DNA of 64,000 nt from Candidatus Nanoarchaeia archaeon (GTDB lineage Archaea; Nanobdellota; Nanobdellia; SCGC-AAA011-G17; GW2011-AR17), in contig JAQTVM010000006.1 of NCBI GenBank assembly GCA_028706745.1, forward strand, positions 1-64,000. The letters are read 5' to 3'. Position 1 is the first letter of the stretch. Each line of letters opens with the position of its first letter. The notes under the pieces were generated by a model. The model did not search any database. It saw nothing but the letters and a program-made list of their open reading frames with translations, and had not been told where the DNA came from. The position numbers and the translations under genes are program-made. Below, piece after piece: positions 23,945-33,316 of this stretch.

Positions 23945-24765
23945 AACCAATATCACGAATAAAAGCAGGACTGGCGGCAGTTTGCGCAGCTGCTTCTCTG
24001 TCAGCTTCTGAAGTACAGGCAGAGGATTTTGTTCCTGCAACAGACAATACAGTTACAATAGGCTTGTCTGCAGGTTATCAGGACAATAACTTTGAGGATT
24101 ATTCCTCACTTGACTTTTCAGAGGGAAACCAGATAAGAGGGCAGGGAGAATCATCTGTCATTTTCACGCCAGGCGCCTTGCTTGCAACAAGAGGGCTTTT
24201 GGAGATTGACAATGTGAATTATTCTGACGGCAACGGAGAAAACCTTGTTGTTGATGCAGGGTTTTCAATGCTTTTCCAGTGGGCTTACAGGGCTGAAACG
24301 CACTCATTCAACTTAGGCGGCGGGCTTGACTTTGACTGCAGATACGAGACAGGAAATTATCTTGATGTTCCAATAACAAAAACAATCTGCGGCGCAGGGC
24401 CCATGTTTGACTTGAATGTTGATTCAGAATATGCTAATTTCGGGCTTTCATATTCATTTATTGCAGGCACAATGGGAAATAATGTTCAGGGTTACAATGA
24501 ATTGATGAAGCACAAGCTGAGAATAGGTCTTGGATTTCACCTGGGACCTGTCGATGTTGAAGGCTATGTGCAGGGCGAATACAACGGTGCAATGGAAGGA
24601 ATACTTAACAGGGAAAATTTATTTCTTTACGGCGGAACAAATGCGAAATTATGGCTTGATGAGCATCTTGCATTGAAAGCAGGCTATGAATACATATGGC
24701 TTTACGGAGACCAGGACGGATTGGACAGCAACACTTACAGCCTTGGCTTTGTGGGGAGGTTTTGA
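23941..24765 (+). CDS. Secreted beta-barrel-like protein (paralogue 3)
   Basis: Signal peptide; C-terminus EHLALKAGYEYIWLYG...YSLGFVGRF. Confidence 0.65.
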   Translation: MKPISRIKAGLAAVCAAASLSASEVQAEDFVPATDNTVTIGLSAGYQDNNFEDYSSLDFSEGNQIRGQGESSVIFTPGALLATRGLLEIDNVNYSDGNGENLVVDAGFSMLFQWAYRAETHSFNLGGGLDFDCRYETGNYLDVPITKTICGAGPMFDLNVDSEYANFGLSYSFIAGTMGNNVQGYNELMKHKLRIGLGFHLGPVDVEGYVQGEYNGAMEGILNRENLFLYGGTNAKLWLDEHLALKAGYEYIWLYGDQDGLDSNTYSLGFVGRF

Positions 24766-24768
24766 AAC

Positions 24769-26433
24769 ATGACAATCAAAAGCTGGCTGAAGAAAACAGG
24801 GATGGCAGTTTCATTGGCAGGCGCCTTAACAGGCTGCGAAATGCTTTCGCCTGAGGGCGTTGCAGTAAAGCAGGATGCTGACGGCGTGATTACGCAGGAA
24901 GAGGAAAATGAAATTGGAAAACATCTTATGTCAAAGGACTATGCAAATGATTTCACGCCTTACATTGGATTTGTAAATGACTTTAATGTTTTCATGGGAG
25001 GGGAGATGAGGCATCAGGGGCTTGATGAAAGAAGGTTTGATGAAGATATGCATGTTTACATGGCAAGGGATGAGGAGGAAATGGCTGAGAAATACGCATT
25101 CGGCAACAAGCCGGGAGTTCCTCCTGCATTTCACGGAGACACGAATTCAACTTTGTACATACTCCAGAATATGTTCATGCCTGCCGGATTAATAATGACA
25201 TTTACCCATGAGGCAGGGCATCACTTTAGGAGCTCTGCATACGAATTTCCTTCAAAGGCGCATGAGATGTATTTTGCATTAAGAATGTATGGCTTAAATA
25301 AGAAAATAGGCTCTGTGTTTGCAGGCAAAGCGGTTCCGATTCCTTATACAAACGGATTGAACCTTAGCGCAAGGTGTGTGCCTGTAAATGAATACTTTCC
25401 AGAAGATTATAAGAAGTATTATTTTCTCGGGGACCTGGGCTTTATTGTGCAGGCAAACCTTGAGAACGGGAATCTTGAAAGGGCTTTTAACAACATACTC
25501 ACAAGACCCATACTTTACCTTGAAGAATCAACAATGAATGCCGCAAGGCAGTATGACAATATATGCGAGGCTTCTCTTTCAGAATTCAACAAGCTTCTTG
25601 ACAAGCCGGGATTTTTGCAGGGGCTTTTGAGAAACGTGAGCGAGAAAGAGGCAAGCGAATTAATAGGCTACCTGCGCTTTGTTTCGACAGACTTGAATTA
25701 TTATTTTCTTCAGGAAAGCGGCATGCCTGTAAGCAGCGGCAAAATGGATGATTTTATTAACCAGACAGAAAGTTTTTATAATTCCGGAATTGAAAACGCA
25801 TTATTCAGGAATGAGATAATATTAGGGCTTGCCTACCAATATTCTCTTAAAATATTTGAGACTTCAAGCAGTGGTGTATTAAGAATGGAAGACAAGATAA
25901 AAATACATAATCTTGCAAAAAAAATAATTGACATAAACAGGGACTTGCCCTGCGAATCCAGTTTTTTTGAATGCATGGGCAATGCTGCAGAGCCAAATGC
26001 TGTCCATGTATTGGCTTATTTGTCTGCTCTGTCTAACAGTACAGGACTTGTAGCCGGCGGCGTTGAAACGAATAATTCCCTTCTTGAGGTAGTTGAGGAT
26101 TTTAATGCAAAATTCTATCCAACAGGCAATTATCATTTTGAGGATACAAACAGGAATGTGGCTGTTTACTCTTCTCCTCTGCTGATATCGGGCGGAGACT
26201 TGGAAGAGAAGCTGGCAGATGAAGATTTAAGCAACCATAACCCACAGGGATATATACGGCACATCTGCAATGCAATTGAATGGTATCAGGCAACTGTTGA
26301 TGCAGGCTGCTCAAGAATTCCTGATGACGGAATAAAGGCAGAATGCGAAGAAGTGCTGCATTCCAGTATTGAGGAAACAGCACAGGAAAGAATTGACTAC
26401 AGGCCCGGCTTTTATGACCGCAACTGCAGATAA
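24769..26433 (+). CDS. Putative lipoprotein zinc metalloprotease
   Basis: Lipobox-like AGALTGC; HExxH motif in IMTFTHEAGHHFRSSAYE. Confidence 0.65.
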   Translation: MTIKSWLKKTGMAVSLAGALTGCEMLSPEGVAVKQDADGVITQEEENEIGKHLMSKDYANDFTPYIGFVNDFNVFMGGEMRHQGLDERRFDEDMHVYMARDEEEMAEKYAFGNKPGVPPAFHGDTNSTLYILQNMFMPAGLIMTFTHEAGHHFRSSAYEFPSKAHEMYFALRMYGLNKKIGSVFAGKAVPIPYTNGLNLSARCVPVNEYFPEDYKKYYFLGDLGFIVQANLENGNLERAFNNILTRPILYLEESTMNAARQYDNICEASLSEFNKLLDKPGFLQGLLRNVSEKEASELIGYLRFVSTDLNYYFLQESGMPVSSGKMDDFINQTESFYNSGIENALFRNEIILGLAYQYSLKIFETSSSGVLRMEDKIKIHNLAKKIIDINRDLPCESSFFECMGNAAEPNAVHVLAYLSALSNSTGLVAGGVETNNSLLEVVEDFNAKFYPTGNYHFEDTNRNVAVYSSPLLISGGDLEEKLADEDLSNHNPQGYIRHICNAIEWYQATVDAGCSRIPDDGIKAECEEVLHSSIEETAQERIDYRPGFYDRNCR

Positions 26434-26511
26434 GCCACTTATGAATAGCAAAACTTCGAAAGGTTTATAAAGCAAGGGCTAATCCTTTCAACGAGTAATT
26501 CGGGGGTAAAT

Positions 26512-27750
26512 ATGAAAAAAACAGCACTGATATTGGCATTTCCTATAATACTGCTAATGCTTTCAATAGCAGCTTTTGCAGCGCCTTTTGGCATTGCAAA
26601 AGTAACCATAAACGGCATGGAATCAAATTCTGAAAGAATTGCTCTTGAGCTTGGCGCTAATGTGCAGGTTGGCGTTACATTGAATACTGCCTATGACGCA
26701 AAAGATGTAAGGGTAAAGGCGTGGATTGGCGGATATGAGTATGACGATGTTCTTGCAGTATCAGATGTTTTTGACATGAAAACAGGCGTTACATACAGGA
26801 AAGAGCTTACATTGGAGCTGCCAAGGGATTTGTCAGTTATTGAAGACCATGATTACACTCTTCATGTTGAAGTAAGGGGAAGGGACAATTCAGTTGAAAG
26901 CACTTCTGTTGTGTATTTAGAACCTCCGAGGCACAGCGTTGTTGTGCAGGACGTGATAATAAGGCCTTCCACAATGGTTGATGCAGGAAAAACACTTGCA
27001 GTGCAGGTAAGGCTTGAGAATTTCGGCGAAAAGACAGAGAAGGACATAAAGGTTGAGGCTTATCTTCCGCAGTTTGGAGTTTCAGGAATTGAATACGTTG
27101 ATGTTCTTGACCCTTTTGAAGGAGAAGATTCAACAGAAAGCACAAGCTTCATAATGCTCACTGTTCCTTCAGATATGATTACAGGCGATTATCAGCTTAA
27201 GATTAAGGCTTCTTATGCAAGAGGGCACGAGGAAACAGAAGCAACAAGGATGATTTATGTCAAGGGAAAGGACTCAAGCGAGGAATATGCCTCTGAATTA
27301 GCCAAGGAGTCAGTTACTGCAATCTCAAGGCAGCAGGATTTTGTTGTCGGAGCTGTTGGCTCATACAGGGTTGCCATTGCAAACATCGGCGATTCAAAGA
27401 AAGTTTATACTGTTGAGGTTTCTCCTCTCTCCTGGGGCAAGGCAGAAGTGTTTCCTGCTTCATTGGAGCTGGCTTCCGGAGATGCAAGCGAGATAAGGGT
27501 TTCTATACTGCCTGAGAAGGAAGGAATGCAGCAGGTTACGATTAAAGTGAAAGAAGGAAATACAGTGATAAAGCAGGACACTTACGGCGTGACTGTTTCT
27601 GCATCTGCTGTTGAAAAGCAAGGTTCTGTTGACAAGCTGAATTCAGCATTTAAGGACGTTGACAAGGGCAGGATATTGATGTTATTATCAGGAGTGCTTG
27701 TAATTGCGTTGATAGTAGCAGTCATTGCAGGCACAAGGCCGAGGTATTAA
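26512..27750 (+). CDS. Secreted/surface protein with Ig-like (CARDB-like) domains and C-terminal TM
   Basis: Signal peptide, beta-rich repeats (VRLENFGEKTEKDIKVEAYLP), C-terminal RILMLLSGVLVIALIVAVIAGTRPRY. Confidence 0.7.
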   Translation: MKKTALILAFPIILLMLSIAAFAAPFGIAKVTINGMESNSERIALELGANVQVGVTLNTAYDAKDVRVKAWIGGYEYDDVLAVSDVFDMKTGVTYRKELTLELPRDLSVIEDHDYTLHVEVRGRDNSVESTSVVYLEPPRHSVVVQDVIIRPSTMVDAGKTLAVQVRLENFGEKTEKDIKVEAYLPQFGVSGIEYVDVLDPFEGEDSTESTSFIMLTVPSDMITGDYQLKIKASYARGHEETEATRMIYVKGKDSSEEYASELAKESVTAISRQQDFVVGAVGSYRVAIANIGDSKKVYTVEVSPLSWGKAEVFPASLELASGDASEIRVSILPEKEGMQQVTIKVKEGNTVIKQDTYGVTVSASAVEKQGSVDKLNSAFKDVDKGRILMLLSGVLVIALIVAVIAGTRPRY

Positions 27751-27751
27751 G

Positions 27752-28204
27752 ATGGGCTTAAAAGGAAAGTTAAAATATGCAGCACTAACTGCTTGCGTGT
27801 TCGGGGGGACTGCGGGGGCATTAGTTGGGGCATTCGCTGGTATTGGCAAAGCTCTTAATGAGTATCATGAAATAAGGCACGTGGGTCTCAATTCAATAGA
27901 TGCCACGGAATCAGTTGGGCTAAATGGAGAGATTAGGCTTAATTGGAACAGAGGAGGGGGGGCATGGCTTTGTTATAGCGAAAAAGGCCATGTCTGCGAC
28001 AGGAAGTATTTTGCGGATAATCCTCTTGGTGAGAATATTAAAGTAATATGCGACAATTCTAGTTGTGTAGAGGCTGGCGAGAATGGCTTTGATAAAAAGC
28101 TTGAACCGGCAAAGCAGGACTGGGCAGAGCTCTGTGAGGAAGTTGACTGCAAAGGGCTTTATGCAGAGTCGCAGGCTTTGAAAGAATTTTACGGGGGAAA
28201 ATAA
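27752..28204 (+). CDS. Hypothetical membrane-anchored protein
   Basis: MGLKGKLKYAALTACVFGGTAGALVGAFAG; start trimmed from ORF-track M at 27725. Confidence 0.6.
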   Translation: MGLKGKLKYAALTACVFGGTAGALVGAFAGIGKALNEYHEIRHVGLNSIDATESVGLNGEIRLNWNRGGGAWLCYSEKGHVCDRKYFADNPLGENIKVICDNSSCVEAGENGFDKKLEPAKQDWAELCEEVDCKGLYAESQALKEFYGGK

Positions 28205-28205
28205 A

Positions 28206-28496
28206 ATGGAAGAATATAACCATACAAAAGCCCAAGTTCAAAGCCTGAAGAGGTATAAAATTACTTTGCCAATTATTGGGGCAATTTATAGCATGGCTGC
28301 TCCGGCGGCGGCAGTTGCTTCTGCAGTTGAATTACACAAGGATAATTATCTTTTGGCAATATTCGATGTCTTCTTGGGGATATGGTGCGGCTCCAGTGCA
28401 GTGGGATGTTTTAAGAGCGCAAAAGTTGTTCGTGACAAATTAAAAACATTCGAGGAGCAGCAAAAACAAGGACTCGAGGCTAAATTGGATTGGTAA
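28206..28496 (+). CDS. Small two-TM protein, tandem paralogue 1
   Basis: MEEYNHTKAQVQSLKRYKITLPIIGAIYSMAAPA; same layout as next two ORFs. Confidence 0.6.
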   Translation: MEEYNHTKAQVQSLKRYKITLPIIGAIYSMAAPAAAVASAVELHKDNYLLAIFDVFLGIWCGSSAVGCFKSAKVVRDKLKTFEEQQKQGLEAKLDW

Positions 28497-28795
28497 GGAA
28501 GAAAATGAAAGAATACGATTTACTGGAAACTGAAATTAAGGCTTATGAAAAGTATAAGACTGTTAATACGATTCTTAGCTCGCTTTATGGATTGGCAACG
28601 CCTGTTCTAGCATTTACAGGCATAACCAACTTTTCTGAAGACGGGAATCAGGCAAAAGCAATAGTCTGCACTTTGGCTGCGCTGTATACTGCTTATAGAG
28701 CAGTTAAGGGCGTCAAGAGGCAAAAAGGAATTAAGAATACATTGGCAGAGCTTCATGAAGAGAAAAGAATGTCGCTTGAGAAGAAGTTGGAGTAA
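28490..28795 (+). CDS. Small two-TM protein, tandem paralogue 2
   Basis: MKEYDLLETEIKAYEKYKTVNTILSSLYGLATPVLAFTG; likely starts at internal ATG 28505. Confidence 0.6.
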   Translation: MVRKKMKEYDLLETEIKAYEKYKTVNTILSSLYGLATPVLAFTGITNFSEDGNQAKAIVCTLAALYTAYRAVKGVKRQKGIKNTLAELHEEKRMSLEKKLE

Positions 28796-28807
28796 GGAGG
28801 AATAAAA

Positions 28808-29110
28808 ATGACAGAATACCAACGATTGGAAAATGAGCTGAGGGCAGCAGAAGAATATAGGTTTAGCAAGGGCATGTCTGCGTTGTGTTATGGTTTTTGT
28901 GGAATACTTACAATAATTCCTGCTAGTGCCCTTTTGGCTGAAGGGTCTTATAAATCTGGCTCTGCTCTTGCTTTTTTGGCTTTTGTGGAAGCAATAGTTT
29001 GTGCAGGAAATTACATAAAAATAGATGATGCTCAGGCAAATGTTGACAAAATTCAGCGTGAGATTAAGTATCTTAAGCAGGAAGGGCTTGAGAAGAGAAT
29101 AGGCGGATAA
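28808..29110 (+). CDS. Small two-TM protein, tandem paralogue 3
   Basis: MTEYQRLENELRAAEEYRFSKGMSALCYGFCGILTIIPASAL; terminal QEGLEKRIGG resembles MSLEKKLE and QGLEAKLDW. Confidence 0.6.
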   Translation: MTEYQRLENELRAAEEYRFSKGMSALCYGFCGILTIIPASALLAEGSYKSGSALAFLAFVEAIVCAGNYIKIDDAQANVDKIQREIKYLKQEGLEKRIGG

Positions 29111-29111
29111 A

Positions 29112-29624
29112 ATGAAAACACTCACAGCAATCGTCGGCGCGATAGCGCTTGCCTCCTTTGGATGCGGAGATGATGATTATGTTACTGCTGACGCAGACAT
29201 TGATACAATAGGGGAAACAACACCTAAATTCGTATTTGAGGGAGAAGCAGCATACTGCTCTCACGTTACAGAAAGCCCTGTAAGGGTGACTTGTCTTGAC
29301 ATATACGCTGACATGAACATTAAAGCTGATAACAAGCTTGTGACTGTTTATTCAAACATTATCTGCGAGGACAAGAACAGGCCAAATGCAGACCAGTCAG
29401 CTGATTCAGCAGAATTCCTGTACCAGACTCACTTGAGCCTCTGCATGAGGGATGTTGTTGTTAACGGAGTTGAGCTTACAGCAGAGGATGAGCAAGGCAA
29501 CCAGGGCATATATTCAATGCAAGAAGATTGCGCAAGGATTGAAGAATTAACACGAATATCGGGTGAATATGTTGCTATTCCCTCTTTTGCAAGAATTGCT
29601 TTTGCAGAGAAGAATATGCAGTAA
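29112..29624 (+). CDS. Putative lipoprotein
   Basis: MKTLTAIVGAIALASFGCGDDD lipobox-like N-terminus. Confidence 0.6.
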   Translation: MKTLTAIVGAIALASFGCGDDDYVTADADIDTIGETTPKFVFEGEAAYCSHVTESPVRVTCLDIYADMNIKADNKLVTVYSNIICEDKNRPNADQSADSAEFLYQTHLSLCMRDVVVNGVELTAEDEQGNQGIYSMQEDCARIEELTRISGEYVAIPSFARIAFAEKNMQ

Positions 29625-29806
29625 TATGCATGGCTTATCACCGAGCTATAAAAAGTGAATTCATGATCCAACTCAAATATCTTCTTTTGCATCTGCGGGT
29701 TTTTGCTGGCTTCAAGCAGTATTTGCGCAGCGGCAATCTCATTTTCCGCCCTCATTATGTACAATAATTCGAGGTTCTCCATTTCCAAACAGCTTTTGCT
29801 TTCCAT
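29580..29806 (-). pseudogene. Truncated HEPN-domain gene fragment
   Basis: MENLELLYIMRAENEIAAAQILLEASKNPQ...FYSSVISHAYYCIFFSAKAILAKEGI resembles HEPN N-terminal half; overlaps the lipoprotein 3' end antisense. Confidence 0.45.
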
Positions 29807-30017
29807 TAATAAGCTTTGCTGTTGAAATTCCGGAAGAATTTCAATGACGTTGGAAATCTAAACAGGAAAGCTGAAACTTTTCCGGTTTTCCGCTGTTTTT
29901 CTGAAGGATTTTCAACAATCACGGAAAGCACTTTTATCCTTTCGTCGTCAAACTTGTGCAGGGGTTTCGGGTGAAAAGCGCAGGGACTAGAGTATAAGGG
30001 CGTAAAGCTTATATATT

Positions 30018-30053
30018 ACCTAAAAATAGGTATATATATACCTAAAAATAGGT
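30018..30053. promoter_or_regulatory. Twin palindromic operator around TATA box of the MNT gene
   Basis: Two exact copies of ACCTAAAAATAGGT at 30018-30031 and 30040-30053, just upstream of ATG 30061. Confidence 0.75.
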
Positions 30054-30060
30054 TTTATAA

Positions 30061-30687
30061 ATGCTGACTAAGACTCAATTGAGGATTTTGGACGCTTTCA
30101 GGAAGAATATATTCCAAAAGCTTGACTTCAAGAAAGTGAAGGCTTTAAGCAGGCAGAAGTCCAACAGCGTTATTCAGGCTGCTTTGCTGGCATTTAAAGA
30201 GCTTAATGTTATTACTTTTGAAAAAGCAGGCAAAAGCATTTTTTATTCACTTAACTTTGAGAACAGCCTGACGCTGTCTTATCTTTCCTTATTAGCTGGG
30301 CTTGAACTGCGTTCAAACAAGCTGCTTCCATTTGCGATACTGCAAAAAATTCAGAAGCGCCTGCAAAAAGAAACCTCTTTTTTTATTCTATTTGTTTTTG
30401 GCAGCTATGCTAAGAAAACTCCAAGGCAGGGATCAGATCTTGATGTTGCGGTGATAGTAGAGGACAATACCAAGGCGGCAGATGTAAAACCCGGGCTTGC
30501 AACAATACAGAGAAGAGAATTGATGGACATAGATTATCATGTATTTGCATTAAACGAATTTCTTGAGATGCTGTTTGACGAGAATGAAAATCTTGGCAAG
30601 CAGATATACCGCGGAAGCATGATTTATTATGGCGCTGCACAATATTATTCATTATTATCTGTAAATTCAAGAAGGATTAATCTTTAG
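30061..30687 (+). CDS. wHTH-minimal nucleotidyltransferase (MNT)
   Basis: N-terminal winged-helix-like region; FVFGSYAKKTPRQGSDLDVAVIV. Confidence 0.8.
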   Translation: MLTKTQLRILDAFRKNIFQKLDFKKVKALSRQKSNSVIQAALLAFKELNVITFEKAGKSIFYSLNFENSLTLSYLSLLAGLELRSNKLLPFAILQKIQKRLQKETSFFILFVFGSYAKKTPRQGSDLDVAVIVEDNTKAADVKPGLATIQRRELMDIDYHVFALNEFLEMLFDENENLGKQIYRGSMIYYGAAQYYSLLSVNSRRINL

Positions 30688-30691
30688 TCTT

Positions 30692-31693
30692 TCACGCATT
30701 CTTCAGCAATTCAATAAATAATTCCAATTCATCCTTGCTTAATGTAAATCCTGCTGCTTTCTCGTGCCCGCCGCCCATGAAGGTTTTCATCTCGCTGTTA
30801 AACTGCTCAAGAAACTTTCCGGCGTCAAAATCAAGAGAATCAGGAACTCTTAGGCTCCCTATTATTATGTCTCCGTGGATATTCATTATCATTATAGGGC
30901 GTTCCTTAATCAGCCTTGCAGCCAGCACTCCCTGTATATTCCTCGGCTCTGTGATTATTGCGCAGTCAACCTTTCCAACCTGCTTTACTTCGGGATTCTT
31001 GCTATAATCCTGCTTAAGCATCGCCTTGTACTGCTGCAGCTGCACTGCAAGCGGATGAGTGATGTTTGTAAACGGCTCGTAGTTGTCTATGCTTTTCAGC
31101 ATTTCAAGGGGAATGTCCCCGCTCCAGTTGTGCCTTTTGCCTGCATTAAGGGCAGAAACGTGCCTTTCTATCTCAAGATATTTTCCTTCCTTAAAATGGC
31201 TTTCCTGCTCCTGCATCATATCGGGAATTGCCTCTTTTGCATTTGAGAGCAAAGGCTCTGGAATTTCAGTATTCTTTCCGCCGTCACCGAAATACCCTGC
31301 CAAGGTAAGGAAAAGAACATACGGGTCCTTGCTGTTGTTCATCAGCTTTTTGTAAATTAAAGTTGTTGTTGAACGCTCTGATGGGTCGTGAATTATAATA
31401 TCAAAACAGCTTGTGTCTTCAATCGGATGGTGGTCGATGTAAGCTATTATTCTTCCCTTGCCGCAGATTTCTTCGGATGGCTGGATGTCTGTGCAGATTA
31501 TGACTTCTGCCTCGTCATCAATGTCTTCAGATGTTATCAGGAAAGGGATGCCTTTTGTTTTTGTTCTTATTCTTTTTGCATGCGGAAGAATAAGATGGTA
31601 GATTAATGCTGCAGAGCAAACCCCGTCAACATCCCAATGCGAGCATATCCGTACTTTTTTGTCCCTGCATACTTCAATAAGCGTTGTTCTCAT
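30692..31693 (-). CDS. DHH-family phosphoesterase (RecJ-like)
   Basis: SHWDVDGVCSAALIYHL, AYIDHHPIED, GGGHEKAAGFTL. Confidence 0.88.
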   Translation of the reverse strand: MRTTLIEVCRDKKVRICSHWDVDGVCSAALIYHLILPHAKRIRTKTKGIPFLITSEDIDDEAEVIICTDIQPSEEICGKGRIIAYIDHHPIEDTSCFDIIIHDPSERSTTTLIYKKLMNNSKDPYVLFLTLAGYFGDGGKNTEIPEPLLSNAKEAIPDMMQEQESHFKEGKYLEIERHVSALNAGKRHNWSGDIPLEMLKSIDNYEPFTNITHPLAVQLQQYKAMLKQDYSKNPEVKQVGKVDCAIITEPRNIQGVLAARLIKERPIMIMNIHGDIIIGSLRVPDSLDFDAGKFLEQFNSEMKTFMGGGHEKAAGFTLSKDELELFIELLKNA

Positions 31694-31785
31694 TCAGCTT
31701 AGAAATGGGATGATTATATTTAAAATTATGGTTTTAATCAAATTATGGCAAAGGCTTAAATACCCTTATTCCATAACCCCTTGTA

Positions 31786-32573
31786 TGGCATCAAAAAAGA
31801 GGTTATTGCTGCCCCTGGCAGCTATTTGCGGCGCGCTTTCATGCACTAATGCTAACGTAGAAGAGATTCCCCCTGATGCTCCTGAAAAATACGCAGTTCT
31901 AATCAGCGGGCATACAGAGGAGAGGCACGCTCTGAACATGACTCTTGTTTATAATTTTCTGCTTGAACACGGTTTTAATGAAAATAACATTTATGTTGCT
32001 GACGGCAAAGGAACTGACAGGCTTTACTGCTATCCTGTTGATGCAGCCGCAACAGTTGACAATGTAAGAACCGGGTTTGAAAGCCTGCAGCAAAAGTTAG
32101 ACGGAAATGATTTGCTTTTTGTGTATGTTTCAGACCACGGCGGAAGAATAAGGGCAGAGGACGGTTCTTATGTTTCAACAATAAGCACGAATGACGGCTC
32201 AACGCTTGACCAGAGAACTTTTGCAGGCTTTGTTGACTCGCTGAAACACGGGCAGGGAATATTTGTATATGACCAGTGCCACAGCGGCGGGTTTGCAGAA
32301 GAGACAGGGCACGGAAACAATGTTGCGATTGCCTCAACAACAGCAGATGATTCAGCATACAGCGGCGGAATACACAATTCCTTTACTGCATATTTCATCA
32401 AGGCGCATTTGTATTCGCAGTTTTCCGACACAAACCACGATGGCAATGTGAGCCTTGGCGAGGCATTCAGGTTTGCTGAAAGAAACCATCCTTACAGCGT
32501 GCAAGGATGGCAGGACCCCATTATTGTAAGCGAGCAGGATCCTGATTTGGTTTATTTGCTTGACAAGGAATAA
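31786..32573 (+). CDS. Secreted caspase-like (clan CD) lipoprotein with EF-hand-like motif
   Basis: Lipobox-like CGALSC; His motif FVYVSDHGG; Cys motif FVYDQCHSGGF; DTNHDGNVSLGEAF; start trimmed to ATG 31786. Confidence 0.72.
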
Positions 32574-32595
32574 AATAGAATATCCCTGATACAAT

Positions 32596-32949
32596 TTAGA
32601 ATAAGGATAGTATCTTTTCTTTTAATGCATTGAATATTTTATCATCTATGCTTCCTATTCGTGTTATTATTGTCTCTTTATCTATTGAGAATATTTTGTC
32701 AGCCCTTATCCTGCTTTCCTTTAAAAGTTCGCCTTCCGCCATATTATCCTGGCTTATTGCAATTGAAAATGCATCATCTTTTATCACAGAAGTCAATGGG
32801 ACAAGAATGCAGTCTTCCTTTGCTGTGTTAAAATATTCATTTGACACAACTATTGCGGGCCGTACTTTATAACTGCCGGAATCTGTAAACGGGAAAGGCA
32901 GAATTACAACATCTTTTTGCATTATTTTTTCTTTAGGTATCTGTTCCAT
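32596..32949 (-). CDS. mazF: PemK/MazF-family toxin
   Basis: QKDVVILPFPFTDSGSYKVRPAIVVSNEYFN...CILVPLTS. Confidence 0.88.
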   Translation of the reverse strand: MEQIPKEKIMQKDVVILPFPFTDSGSYKVRPAIVVSNEYFNTAKEDCILVPLTSVIKDDAFSIAISQDNMAEGELLKESRIRADKIFSIDKETIITRIGSIDDKIFNALKEKILSLF

Positions 32950-33185
32950 ATTTCATCTTCCTTATTGTCCCAAATTTTCTTTAGGGAAGCTTCGTTTAGC
33001 TTTAGAATGTCTTTCATGTCATCTTTCATTGCTTTTTCCACATACTTTTCCTTTTCAATAAGTATCCTGTCATCTGCCTGGAATAATACCAAAGTGTCTC
33101 CCTCTTCAATTCCCATTTCTTCCCTTATCGAAACAGGTATTGCAATCTGCCCTTTGTTTGATACTGTTACGGTTGTCAGAGTCAT
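32922..33185 (-). CDS. AbrB/MazE-family antitoxin
   Basis: MTLTTVTVSNKGQIAIPVSIREEMGIEEGDTLVLFQADDRILIEK; start trimmed to 33185. Confidence 0.85.
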   Translation of the reverse strand: MTLTTVTVSNKGQIAIPVSIREEMGIEEGDTLVLFQADDRILIEKEKYVEKAMKDDMKDILKLNEASLKKIWDNKEDEIWNRYLKKK

Positions 33186-33282
33186 TATATCTCTGCTTAA
33201 TGTAAGAATTTTCTTACTTATAAACTTATTGGCACAGGCAGCTGCTGAATTATGCATGATTCAATTTCAGCTGTATATAAGC

Positions 33283-33303
33283 CTAATCCCAAGAATCTCT
33301 AGA
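33283..33303 (-). promoter_or_regulatory. 21-bp promoter element, copy A
   Basis: Minus strand TCTAGAGATTCTTGGGATTAG followed by GCTTATATAC. Confidence 0.7.
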
Positions 33304-33316
33304 TATTCTAGATATT

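Noticed and set aside
28607-29125. 172-aa minus-strand ORF
   Set aside because: Antisense to the two-TM paralogues; composition typical of a shadow ORF
30875-31606. Several plus-strand ORFs opposite the DHH phosphoesterase
   Set aside because: Shadow ORFs antisense to a clear conserved gene
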